Source of the DNA: SAR324 cluster bacterium
GTDB taxonomy: Bacteria > SAR324 > NAC60-12
NCBI GenBank assembly: GCA_015231825.1
Contig: JADGAV010000010.1
Location: forward strand, 62,001 to 126,000
Direction: 5' to 3'
Length of the DNA stretch: 64,000 nt
In this document: positions 54,659 through 63,114 of the stretch, one piece after another
Numbering within the stretch: the first letter of the stretch is position 1
Layout of the letters: every line of letters starts with the position of its first letter
Notes under the pieces: model-generated
Seen by the model: only the letters and a program-made list of their open reading frames with translations
The model's database searches: none
What the model was told of the DNA's origin: nothing
Position numbers and translations under genes: made by a program

Positions 54659-55534
54659 ATGTTCTGGCTGCAAAAAAACCTTCCTCGAATTGTGCTTGCC
54701 CCTTCGTTTGCAGTCCTTCTCTGGTTCGTTTACGGATTCATTCTCTGGACTTTTTATATTTCGTTCACGAAGTCCAAAATGTTGCCGCGTTACGAATTTT
54801 GGGGAATCCAGCAGCACTTTCGACTTTGGGACAATTCGCGTTGGTATACTGCCGTAGAGAATTTAATGATTTTCACGGTTCTTTTTCTATTGATCTGCCT
54901 GCTCATCGGGATATTGCTTTCGATTCTTCTTGATCAGAAAATCCGGGCAGAGGGCTTTTTGAGAACCATCTATCTCTATCCAATGGCTCTTTCTTTCATC
55001 GTTACCGGGACCGCATGGAAGTGGATTCTCAACCCGACGCTTGGAATTCAAAAACTGGTGCGGGATTGGGGTTTCAGTGAATTTACTTTCGACTGGCTTG
55101 TCAATCGGGATATGGCGATTTACACCATCGTCATTGCAGCCGTCTGGCAATCTTCAGGATTTGTGATGGCACTGTTTCTGGCAGGTCTTCGTTCGATAGA
55201 TGATGAAATTATTAAAGCAGCAAAAATTGACGGGGCCAGCTTATATACAATCTATATCACGATCATCCTTCCGATGATGCGGCCCGTGTTTATGAGTTCA
55301 ATTGTGATTTTGCTGCACATTTCAATCAAGAGTTACGATCTGGTAATTGCTCTCACTGCCGGAGGGCCGGGGACGTCATCGGATATGCCTGCAGTTTTCA
55401 TGACTCAAATGGCATTTCACCGCAGCGAAATCGGCCTGGCTTCTGCGAGTGCCGTGATGATGTTCCTCACCGTGCTGGCGATTATTGTCCCCTATCTTTA
55501 TTCTGAATTAAGGAGGCAGGATGTCACCCGCTGA
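54659..55534 (+). CDS. Sugar ABC transporter permease (CUT1, GtsB-like)
   Basis: 291-residue inner-membrane permease with six hydrophobic segments and the EAA-type coupling loop DDEIIKAAKIDGASLYTIYI (about 182-200). WFVYGFILWTFYISFTKS begins the first helix as in GtsB/MalF-type proteins. Its end overlaps the next permease gene by 14 bases, so translation is coupled. The ATG has little ribosome-site support, which matches lower expression than the preceding binding protein. Confidence 0.93.
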   Translation: MFWLQKNLPRIVLAPSFAVLLWFVYGFILWTFYISFTKSKMLPRYEFWGIQQHFRLWDNSRWYTAVENLMIFTVLFLLICLLIGILLSILLDQKIRAEGFLRTIYLYPMALSFIVTGTAWKWILNPTLGIQKLVRDWGFSEFTFDWLVNRDMAIYTIVIAAVWQSSGFVMALFLAGLRSIDDEIIKAAKIDGASLYTIYITIILPMMRPVFMSSIVILLHISIKSYDLVIALTAGGPGTSSDMPAVFMTQMAFHRSEIGLASASAVMMFLTVLAIIVPYLYSELRRQDVTR

Positions 55535-56423
55535 TCAACTTCAAATGCAGTCCCTGGAACGATCTGCCTCTTTCAAACGGTCTTTCTATCGCTTCCTGCT
55601 ATTTTTTATTCTCGGGCTCTTCGCCCTTTACTACATCGCACCGATGTATGTCATGATCGTCACTTCTCTCAAGAGCATGGAAGAAATCAGGCAGGGAAAT
55701 CTGATGACACTTCCAAGAGAAATATTGTTCGATGCCTGGAAAATTGCATGGGGTGGACGAGGATATGACGCCGGAGACGTGTTTTTGCGTCCTTATTTTT
55801 GGAATTCAATGAAAATGGTCATTCCTGCAGTGGTGGTGTCTACATTTTTTGGGGCATTGAATGGATATGCCTTAACAAAATGGCGCTTCAAAGGGGATAA
55901 CCTCGTTTTTTTGCTGTTTTTATTCGGTTGTTTCATTCCCTACCAGGCAATCTTGCTGCCGATGGCCCGTACCCTGGGTATATTGGGAATCTCCAATTCT
56001 ATCGCGGGATTGGTCCTGGTTCACAGCGTCTATGGTCTCAGTTTCACGACATTGTTCTGCCGCAACTATTATGTTTCGATATCGGATGAAATTGTCAAAG
56101 CTGCTCGTATCGATGGGGCCGGGTTTTTTAAAATTTTCTTTAAAGTGCTGTTGCCCATTTCAGGACCGATTCTGGTGGTCACCGTGATCTGGCAGTTTAC
56201 CAACATTTGGAATGATTTTCTCTTTGGTTCGTCTTTTTCTTTTGGGGAAGCAGCACCGATCCAGGTCGCTCTCAACAATATGGTCCTCACCAGCACCAGC
56301 GTCAAACAATACAACGTCGATATGGCGGCTGCATTCATAGCCGGTTTTCCCACGCTTGTCGTATATATTATTGCTGGAAAGTATTTCATCAGAGGACTAA
56401 CTGCAGGTTCTGTTAAAGGATAG
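55521..56423 (+). CDS. Sugar ABC transporter permease (CUT1, GtsC-like)
   Basis: 300-residue permease, MalG/GtsC type, with six hydrophobic segments and the coupling loop SDEIVKAARIDGAGFFKIFF. The C-terminal end YFIRGLTAGSVKG is a family hallmark. AGGAGGC lies before the ATG, within the upstream gene. It pairs with the preceding permease. Confidence 0.94.
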   Translation: MSPADQLQMQSLERSASFKRSFYRFLLFFILGLFALYYIAPMYVMIVTSLKSMEEIRQGNLMTLPREILFDAWKIAWGGRGYDAGDVFLRPYFWNSMKMVIPAVVVSTFFGALNGYALTKWRFKGDNLVFLLFLFGCFIPYQAILLPMARTLGILGISNSIAGLVLVHSVYGLSFTTLFCRNYYVSISDEIVKAARIDGAGFFKIFFKVLLPISGPILVVTVIWQFTNIWNDFLFGSSFSFGEAAPIQVALNNMVLTSTSVKQYNVDMAAAFIAGFPTLVVYIIAGKYFIRGLTAGSVKG

Positions 56424-56456
56424 AGACGACGTTCTCAGTGAAAGGAAAGAAAAAAG

Positions 56457-57557
56457 ATGGCAACTTTGGAAGTCAAAAATCTGAGCAAGAAATTTGGTCT
56501 TACCCCTGTTCTGCGACAGGTCAATCTTCAAGTCACTGAAGGGGAATTTATCGTGCTGCTGGGTCCATCAGGGTGTGGAAAATCGACCTTACTCAACATG
56601 ATTGCGGGGCTGGAAAGCGTGGATGAAGGGGAAATTCTCATTGATGACTATGTTGTCAACCGTGTAGAACCCAAGGACCGCAACATCGCCATGGTTTTCC
56701 AGTCTTATGCCCTCTATCCTGCGATGACAGTCCGTGAAAACGTCATTTTCGGACTGAAACAGCGAAAAATTTCGAAAGAGGAAATTGAAACATCACTTCA
56801 ACATTTTGCGAAAATGCTGCAGATAGACGAATTGCTGGGACGTAAACCGGCGCAGCTTTCAGGAGGGCAGCGCCAACGCGTTGCGATGGGAAGAGCCCTG
56901 GTAAGGGAACCTCATGTTTTTCTCTTTGATGAACCGTTATCGAACCTTGATGCAAAGCTGCGCGTCGAAATGCGCAGAGAAATTAAAAAACTGCATGAAA
57001 AACTGGGAACAACAATGATTTATGTGACTCATGATCAAATTGAGGCAATGAGTCTCGCCACTCGAATTGCAGTCATGAATGAAGGTATTATTCAGCAGAT
57101 CGGTAGTCCCCAGGAAATCTATGACCAGCCGAACAGCATTTTTGTTGCAGATTTTGTTGGTTCTCCCTCCATTAATTTGATTTCTGGAATCCTGACAAAG
57201 TCAGGAGATAGTTTTAACTTTATTCCTGACAAACAACAAGATGGTTTCAAAATTCCTATAAACGGATATCCGTTTAAAAATGAGCCGCAAGAAGGACAGG
57301 AAATTGTTTTCGGCTTCAGACCAGAGGCCATCAGCCTTCCAAATGAATCCCTTAAATCGCAGTTACGGGTTGAGCTCAAACCAACATTGATCGAGCTGAC
57401 AGGTTATGAAAAAGACGTGACGTTCGACTTTCATGGACATGAAGTGATTGGACGACTCCTGCGTTATTCGAAAGCAGAATTGGGAACAGCAATTCCGCTC
57501 AGTCTTGATCTTTCGGAAATCTCTCTTTTTGACAAATCAAGTGCCAAGCGGCTTTAG
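56457..57557 (+). CDS. Sugar ABC transporter ATP-binding protein (MalK/UgpC family)
   Basis: 366-residue importer ATPase. Walker [17 protein letters not shown], signature [15 protein letters not shown], Walker [17 protein letters not shown], and the C-terminal TOBE regulatory domain (about 240-366), where [11 protein letters not shown] is characteristic. AAAGGAAAG precedes the ATG. It completes the CUT1 importer with the three genes before it. Confidence 0.95.
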   Translation: MATLEVKNLSKKFGLTPVLRQVNLQVTEGEFIVLLGPSGCGKSTLLNMIAGLESVDEGEILIDDYVVNRVEPKDRNIAMVFQSYALYPAMTVRENVIFGLKQRKISKEEIETSLQHFAKMLQIDELLGRKPAQLSGGQRQRVAMGRALVREPHVFLFDEPLSNLDAKLRVEMRREIKKLHEKLGTTMIYVTHDQIEAMSLATRIAVMNEGIIQQIGSPQEIYDQPNSIFVADFVGSPSINLISGILTKSGDSFNFIPDKQQDGFKIPINGYPFKNEPQEGQEIVFGFRPEAISLPNESLKSQLRVELKPTLIELTGYEKDVTFDFHGHEVIGRLLRYSKAELGTAIPLSLDLSEISLFDKSSAKRL

Positions 57558-57563
57558 TACAAG

Positions 57564-58721
57564 ATGAGATCACTGTCAATCGCACCGCAAATCAGTGTCT
57601 ATCTGTCTTTTTTCATTTACGCGCTGGCTTTGGGGGGAATTTATCCTCGTTTGGGTGATCTTCAGATTCAGATGGGTGTCGGAGAAACCGTTTTGGGGGG
57701 CGCACTGTTGGGAGCTGCTCTCGGGGCCCAGATTTCGCTGATGTTTGCTGGTCCGTTGGTTGAAAAATTAGGACATCGGCTTGTCATCATTGCCTGTATC
57801 CCTCTCATTGGGATGGCAGAATATGCAGCAAGTCTTGCTTTCTCCCCAATTTTGTTTTTCTTTTGTTTGATCATTGCCGGTTTAGCTTTGGGGGCGCTGG
57901 AAATCGTAGTCAATCTCGATGCCGACCGTACTGAACTGATGATTGGACGGGGAATCATGAATCGTTCTCATGGGTTTTGGAGTTTCGGTTTTTTTGGAGC
58001 AGGACTGATCGGAGCAGGTGCCAGCGAACTCCAGATCAGTCCTAGCCAGCAATTGTTGGCTCAAACCTTAATCATCAGTATCGCTGCTTTTTTAATTTTC
58101 CGCGAGTATTCCCCTCCCCCTTCCCGTTTAATCCATGAGAGCCCCAATCCCAGATTTGTTCGTCCAACTCTGGGTATTCTGATGCTGGTGCTGTTCACGC
58201 TCTCAGCGATGCTTCTGGAAAGTGCAGGAATTGATTGGTCTGTAATTTTTATGCGCGACACATTTGACGAGTCTCCTTTCGTCAATGGGATTGCTTTCGC
58301 CTCAGGAGCATTGCCTCAGGGGTTTGCCCGCTTTTTTGCAGATGGATTTGTAGACCGTTTTGGGCGTGTGAAAGTGGCAAAAGGGTCTCTTCTAGTACTT
58401 GGATCAGGAGCTGTTTTTGTCACTTTTGCTGTGCATCCGGCAATGGCGCTGATCGGGTTCGGTTTAATGGGCGTGGGAACAGGTTGCATTTTTCCATTGG
58501 CCATGTCAGCAGCCGCCCAGCGGACTGATCGAACAGCGGCGAGCAATGTTGCATCATTGGCCCAGTTTTCATTTATGGTTTTTCTCGTTGCCCCCCCAAT
58601 CCTGGGATTTATTGCAGAGCACTTTGGAATCCGCTGGTCATTTGGAATCGGAATTCCTTTGGTGGTCTTAAGCTGGCTGACCACTTCTCAGTTGACTTCA
58701 ATGGAAAAAAGATCTGCTTGA
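57564..58721 (+). CDS. MFS transporter (YbjJ-like)
   Basis: 385-residue inner-membrane protein with about twelve hydrophobic segments in two bundles. VYLSFFIYALALGGIYPRLG and VEKLGHRLVIIACIPLIGMA fall at the start of the first bundle, like the YbjJ subgroup of sugar-like MFS proteins. It begins six bases after the ABC ATPase gene and probably belongs to the same transcript; it may export or import a related sugar product. Substrate unknown. Confidence 0.87.
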   Translation: MRSLSIAPQISVYLSFFIYALALGGIYPRLGDLQIQMGVGETVLGGALLGAALGAQISLMFAGPLVEKLGHRLVIIACIPLIGMAEYAASLAFSPILFFFCLIIAGLALGALEIVVNLDADRTELMIGRGIMNRSHGFWSFGFFGAGLIGAGASELQISPSQQLLAQTLIISIAAFLIFREYSPPPSRLIHESPNPRFVRPTLGILMLVLFTLSAMLLESAGIDWSVIFMRDTFDESPFVNGIAFASGALPQGFARFFADGFVDRFGRVKVAKGSLLVLGSGAVFVTFAVHPAMALIGFGLMGVGTGCIFPLAMSAAAQRTDRTAASNVASLAQFSFMVFLVAPPILGFIAEHFGIRWSFGIGIPLVVLSWLTTSQLTSMEKRSA

Positions 58722-58722
58722 T

Positions 58723-58776
58723 CGATTCGCCTTCCGATCCGAACAGGTTCTTTAGTCAGCCCGAATCGGATGTTTT
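58723..58776 (+). terminator. Candidate intrinsic terminator after the MFS gene
   Basis: CGATTCG (58723-58729) can pair with CGAATCG (58762-58768), or TCCGAT with ATCGGA in the same stretch, followed by TG and six T. It ends the sugar ABC operon. The loop is long, so the exact fold is uncertain. Confidence 0.5.
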
Positions 58777-59161
58777 TTCGCGCTCATGATGAGCAGATTT
58801 TGATGAAGTGGTCAGACGCTTCAGAGTGCAGTGTTTGAAAACGACGAATTTTGTGCTAAAACCAGCTTGCGAAATTGAGGGAAATTCGTCAATCTCACGC
58901 TTGCTCAATCGTGATTGTTTGCTCGCATCTGGTGGAGGGACACTAAAATTTCAGAGATGCTTGAATTTGCTCCAGAGTATTCCCTGGTTTTCTCCCCTGG
59001 ATTTTGAAGAACAGCATAACCCTGTTTTCAGATCAATGTATCAGGTACTGACTATTGTGAGGCGATGATATTATATTGCAAAATGCCGCCCTCAAAGATT
59101 CAGCTTCCTCCCAAAGCAGTGACCGAGATCATTTGTTTTCATAATTATTAAGGATTCTCTC
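58777..59161. other. Intergenic region upstream of the signal-less DctP
   Basis: 385 bases with no supported gene. Open frames here look like chance (no ribosome site, cysteine-rich, unlike known families). The promoter of the next gene is presumably here. Confidence 0.4.
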
Positions 59162-60094
59162 TTGCGCACCTCTTTTCAAATACGGCTGGGGGGCTACGGT
59201 CCGCCAACGACTTCTTTCAGCAGGTCTCTTAAAATGATCGGAGATCGTCTCGAAAAACAATTCGGCGATGATGTGGATATCAAATACATTTACAACATCA
59301 TGGACCTCGGATTTAAAGGAGAAGATATATTGTGGCTCACGGAGCAGGGGTTTCTGACGATCTCATACCAATCTTCCAGTTATCTGACCGACCGTGTACC
59401 GGAATTGGGCTTTGTCGACCTGCCATTTTTATTTGAGAGCAACGAACAGGCTCGAGCAGCGATGGATGGGGCACTGGGGCATTATCTGTCACAAAAAACT
59501 GAAGAGCGAATCAATTATAAAATTCTGGGATACTTCGAAAATGGGTTTCGCCAGATTTCTAACAAATTGAGACCGATCCGGAATCCCGGTGATTTTGGAG
59601 GAATGCGCATCCGTGTGCTGCCGAGCGATGTTCAAGCCAGAAGTTTCGATTTATTGGGGGCAACGCCGCTGCGTTTGGACCTGACAGAGGCCATTGCAGG
59701 AATTGTCGACGGCAGCCTTGATGCTCAGGAAAATCCATTCGCCAATACAGTCACTTATCAGGCACACAAGTATCATCGATTTCACACGCGCTCGAACCAT
59801 TTTTATATTTCACGCAGCATCATGTGCCATCGTTCGACCTATTATACCTGGCCTGAAGAATTGAAAATCGCCATGAATGATGCCGTTCGTGAAGCCATTC
59901 TTTTTCAACGTGAGATGGCAGAACAGGAAGATGTTGAATCTCGGAAAGTAATCGAAGAAGAGGGGTGTCAAATTGAAGATTTAAGTCCCGAAGAACACGA
60001 AAATTTTGCTGAGGCAGTCAAACCCCAGCATGATGACGCAAAAAAAATATTTGGAGAAAAAATGTTTCAAATGCTGAAAAACCCGACCTGTTAA
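59162..60094 (+). CDS. DctP-family binding protein without a signal peptide
   Basis: 310 residues. The body is clearly DctP: RIRVLPSDVQARSFDLLGAT, then LTEAIAGIVDGSLDAQENPF. The start is TTG 59162 (AAGG eight bases before it), and the protein opens directly in the first beta strand (FQIRLGGYGPPTTSFSR); the upstream frame is closed by a stop 14 codons back and offers no start. So it lacks the export signal expected of a TRAP receptor. No dctQ or dctM is nearby. It could be a cytoplasmic binder, a misassembled start or a decaying gene. Confidence 0.82.
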   Translation: MRTSFQIRLGGYGPPTTSFSRSLKMIGDRLEKQFGDDVDIKYIYNIMDLGFKGEDILWLTEQGFLTISYQSSSYLTDRVPELGFVDLPFLFESNEQARAAMDGALGHYLSQKTEERINYKILGYFENGFRQISNKLRPIRNPGDFGGMRIRVLPSDVQARSFDLLGATPLRLDLTEAIAGIVDGSLDAQENPFANTVTYQAHKYHRFHTRSNHFYISRSIMCHRSTYYTWPEELKIAMNDAVREAILFQREMAEQEDVESRKVIEEEGCQIEDLSPEEHENFAEAVKPQHDDAKKIFGEKMFQMLKNPTC

Positions 60095-60098
60095 AAAT

Positions 60099-61124
60099 TT
60101 ACCAGACCCCATCAATCACCAGTTTTCCGATCATGTCTCCTGCCTCGAGGGCAAGGTGTCCTTTTTTCAGATTTTCCACACTCATCCCTTCTAAAGAGTT
60201 CGTCATTGTTGATTTTAATATTCCCTGATCAAAAAGTTCAGAGGCTTGATTCAGGAGACGATGCTGCTCCAGCATGTCTTCGGTTTGGAACATCGGGCGG
60301 GTGAACATCAACTCCCAGGCAAAACTGACACTTTTTTGGAAAAAGATATTCATGTCCATCGGCGCATTGTCAGCTGTGCTGATGATCGAGCAAATCTTTC
60401 CCTGCGGCTTGATCACATCGAACATATTGTGAACATGTTTTTCGGTGCTGTTGAGACAGAGAACGGCGTCCACTTCCTGCAGGTTGTTTTCTTTGAACTC
60501 ACTTTTAAAAGACTGATGGTGGTTGATGATTTCATCAGCACCCATTTGCCGGCACCATTTTTCAGAACTTTCCCGGGAGGCGGTCGCGATAACTTTCAAA
60601 CCGGCCACTTGTTTCGCGAGCTGAATCGCAATGGAACCGACTCCGCCGGCTCCTCCTATAATTAAAATCGATTTGCGGATATTTTTTTGAGGGGTGGACT
60701 CAAAACCTAAACGATCAAATAAGGACTCCCATGCGGTAATAGTCGTCAAGGGCATGGCCGCCGCTTCCTTAAAAGAAAGCTTGCGAGGTTTTTTTCCGAC
60801 AATTCGTTCGTCAATCAGGTGCAGTTCACTATTGCAGCCGGGACGGGTGACATCGCCTGCGTAATACACTTCGTCTCCTGTTTTGAACAGCGTCACCTCT
60901 TTTCCAACGGCTTCTATCACTCCAGCTGCATCCCAGCCGAGCACGTTTGCGGTTTCACTTTTTGGGGTTCTCATGCGAACCTTGGTATCCACCGGATTCA
61001 GCGAGACGGCTTTCACCCTGACCAATAAATCACGAGGACGGGGTTCCGGGTTTGGCAGAGTCAATGCCACCAACGAGTTCGATTCTTTTATGGGTAATGG
61101 TTCATAAAATCCTATTGCTTTCAT
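60099..61124 (-). CDS. Medium-chain dehydrogenase/reductase (quinone-oxidoreductase/ZADH-like)
   Basis: 341-residue MDR protein. GroES-like N-terminal domain (SLNPVDTKVRMRT, VLGWDAAGVIEAVG), then a Rossmann domain with IGGAGGVGSIAIQLAKQ (about 155-171). No structural or catalytic zinc ligands are seen in the expected places, so it is the zinc-free quinone reductase-like group despite the common label zinc-binding alcohol dehydrogenase. It is convergent with the DctP gene. Substrate unknown. Confidence 0.9.
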   Translation of the reverse strand: MKAIGFYEPLPIKESNSLVALTLPNPEPRPRDLLVRVKAVSLNPVDTKVRMRTPKSETANVLGWDAAGVIEAVGKEVTLFKTGDEVYYAGDVTRPGCNSELHLIDERIVGKKPRKLSFKEAAAMPLTTITAWESLFDRLGFESTPQKNIRKSILIIGGAGGVGSIAIQLAKQVAGLKVIATASRESSEKWCRQMGADEIINHHQSFKSEFKENNLQEVDAVLCLNSTEKHVHNMFDVIKPQGKICSIISTADNAPMDMNIFFQKSVSFAWELMFTRPMFQTEDMLEQHRLLNQASELFDQGILKSTMTNSLEGMSVENLKKGHLALEAGDMIGKLVIDGVW

Positions 61125-61318
61125 TTCTTTTTCCTCATGGATTGCGTTCAGATAATGGATTTCGGGTTTCCCTCAGATCAACTCTTCCGATAATAGCATC
61201 GAACAATATGAAGATATCTTGTTTGCTCCACGGAACTCTGCCACTGATTTTCGTTGAGTATTGTCAAACGCCTTTGACAAGGCATGTTAATCGATTGATA
61301 TTGACGCAGTCCGCTGAT

Positions 61319-62122
61319 TTAACGGCCTTGAAAAACAGGATCGCGTTTTTCCATGAAGGCGGCCACGCCTTCTCTATGATCCTGGGTTTGACCGCAGCGC
61401 AGGTGTGTAATGGATTCACGATCCAGGATAGTATGGAAATCTGAATTGACCGCGAGGTTGATATTTTCCTTCATGTAACGAAAACTGACCAATGGACCAT
61501 GAGCGATGCGGGAGGCCAGCTCTTTAATTGTTTCAGCGAATTCGTCTTTGGGAATCACACGATTGACCAGCCCTATCCTCAAGGCTTCATTTGAATCGAC
61601 TATATCTCCCAAAATAAACAATTCTTTTGCCTTCGCTTCTCCTACCAGTCTGGTCAGCTGCCAGGTAGTTCCATAATCTCCCCCATAGCCAACCTTGGCA
61701 AACGCCGTTCCGAATTTTGCATGTTCTGAACAAAACCTGAGATCACAGGACAATGCAATGCCTAATCCTGCTCCCACCGCGTAGCCGTTGACGGCGGCGA
61801 TGGTTACTTTTGGAATCACGTGCAGCAAACGCGACAATTCCTGCCCTTTTCGCTGCCGGTCGATTGCCTGCTCGAAAGTCAAGGGAGTTCCTGACGAATC
61901 AGCCATTTTGGAAACGTCACCACCCGCGCAAAAAGCCCGATCGCCTTCACCAGTCAGCACAATTGCTCCAATGGATGAATCCACTGCAAATTCCTTAAGA
62001 TTGGAGATCGTTGATTCAATGAGATCGGCACTCAATGAATTCATTTTTTGGGGACGGTTGAAAGTCAATGTTGCCACTTTACTTTCTACATTGACCCGAA
62101 GATCCTCTGTTGTTTCGCTCAT
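61319..62122 (-). CDS. PaaG-like enoyl-CoA hydratase/isomerase family protein
   Basis: 267-residue crotonase-fold enzyme. The oxyanion-hole segments are visible as RAFCAGGDVSKM and NGYAVGAGLGIALSCDLRFC. The two glutamates used by true enoyl-CoA hydratases are absent (Gly and Phe in their places), while FGTAFAKVGYGGDYGTTWQL carries an Asp in the position of the catalytic Asp of PaaG-type isomerases. A role in aromatic or branched acyl-CoA metabolism is therefore more likely than simple hydration. AGGAGGAAA precedes the ATG. It lies 35 bases downstream of the Grx-DinB gene on the same strand. Confidence 0.88.
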   Translation of the reverse strand: MSETTEDLRVNVESKVATLTFNRPQKMNSLSADLIESTISNLKEFAVDSSIGAIVLTGEGDRAFCAGGDVSKMADSSGTPLTFEQAIDRQRKGQELSRLLHVIPKVTIAAVNGYAVGAGLGIALSCDLRFCSEHAKFGTAFAKVGYGGDYGTTWQLTRLVGEAKAKELFILGDIVDSNEALRIGLVNRVIPKDEFAETIKELASRIAHGPLVSFRYMKENINLAVNSDFHTILDRESITHLRCGQTQDHREGVAAFMEKRDPVFQGR

Positions 62123-62157
62123 TTTTCCTCCTGATGGTGTTCAAAGCTTTGCGGATT

Positions 62158-62919
62158 TTAGCCCCAGACTTCCTGGGGGAGGGGCAAACCAGCCAGATCC
62201 GAATCGGTGAGCGGATGACTGGGTTTGATCTGATAGGATTCCAGCATTTTCATCAATTGACGAAGATGTTGAGCTGAATGCCAGCACGTCCGTTCCAAAA
62301 GTTCATGAAGAATCTGTTCTCCGTAGTAAGTGCCGACTTTTTTGTGAAAATCAACATCTCCTGCCCTCTCTGCCCATTCCTGGAAATCCTGCTGAACGGT
62401 CTTTCCCGCATCGGCGATGTCGTCGGCCGTTTTCATAGATTCTGCAGGTGCCGCATTCAGGGTTGTTTCAGTCAGGCCGCTTTCCGAGGCGGCTTCAAGG
62501 AAAGCCTGTGAGATTTTAAAAATATGATTGCTCAACTCTTTCATCGTCCGATCCCGATCCGGGATTTTGCTTTCCAATTTGTTTTGAGGAATTTGCCTCA
62601 CTGAACTCTGGGCTTTGCTCAAGATTATATTCAGTTTAGCGAATAATTGCTCGGGAGGAAGTGTGGAGGCTTCCAGGGAGACACCTACAAAATCTGCCAC
62701 TTCCGAAAGGACAAGCCCGTGGACAAAACGGTTTCCGCGGCTGACCACGGGAGTTGACTTGACGCCCAGATCCAGAAGGTCCGCCAGACCGTCAGGGTCC
62801 TCAGTCACATCGATAGAAATGAAGTCAATCTCACGGACTGACAGGAATTCCTTAACCCTTAAACAGCTCGTTCAGGCAGGTTTCCAAAATACTTTCAATG
62901 GGGGATTCGGGTTGTTCAT
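62158..62919 (-). CDS. Glutaredoxin-DinB protein with in-frame UGA in the U-x-x-C active site (candidate selenoprotein)
   Basis: Read through a TGA at 62872-62874 (residue 16), this is a 253-residue protein. It starts MNNPNPPLKVFWKPA, then UGA, then TSCLRVKEFLSVREIDF. Homologous Grx-DinB proteins have Cys in the UGA position (WxPGCTSC pattern, recalled), so the site is U-T-S-C, a Sec version of the CxxC redox motif. The Grx fold follows with STPVVSRG (cis-proline). Residues about 105-250 are a DinB-like helical bundle with WHSAQHLRQL. Without readthrough only a GTG-started fragment from 62808 would remain, lacking the active site. No other start lies before 62919 because a stop precedes it. 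I see no strong SECIS-like hairpin by eye, only TTTAA-GGG-TTAAG after the UGA. Confidence 0.8.
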
Positions 62920-63054
62920 GTATTTTTAAATATTAATTGTGAAAAAAACTTCGTCCATTCTTACTGTCAAGAGGGATCAGGGAGTATCTTTGCCAACTAA
63001 TACAGACCATGCCGGGATCGGCCGTCTCGGTTTGATCATTTGACAGGGCCTGAG

Positions 63055-63073
63055 TCACCGTTTCCGCCGGTGA
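63055..63073. terminator. Small hairpin downstream of the aminotransferase gene
   Basis: TCACCG, a seven-base loop and CGGTGA form a 6-bp stem 42 bases after the aminotransferase stop on the minus strand. No T-tract follows. It may be a weak terminator. Confidence 0.3.
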
Positions 63074-63114
63074 TTAGCCATTACTTCAATATGACGCCAA
63101 AAGGACGCCGGGTT

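Noticed and set aside
58808..59068. 86-residue open frame before the signal-less DctP
   Set aside because: Composition looks like chance and there is no ribosome site; the frame matches no family known to me.
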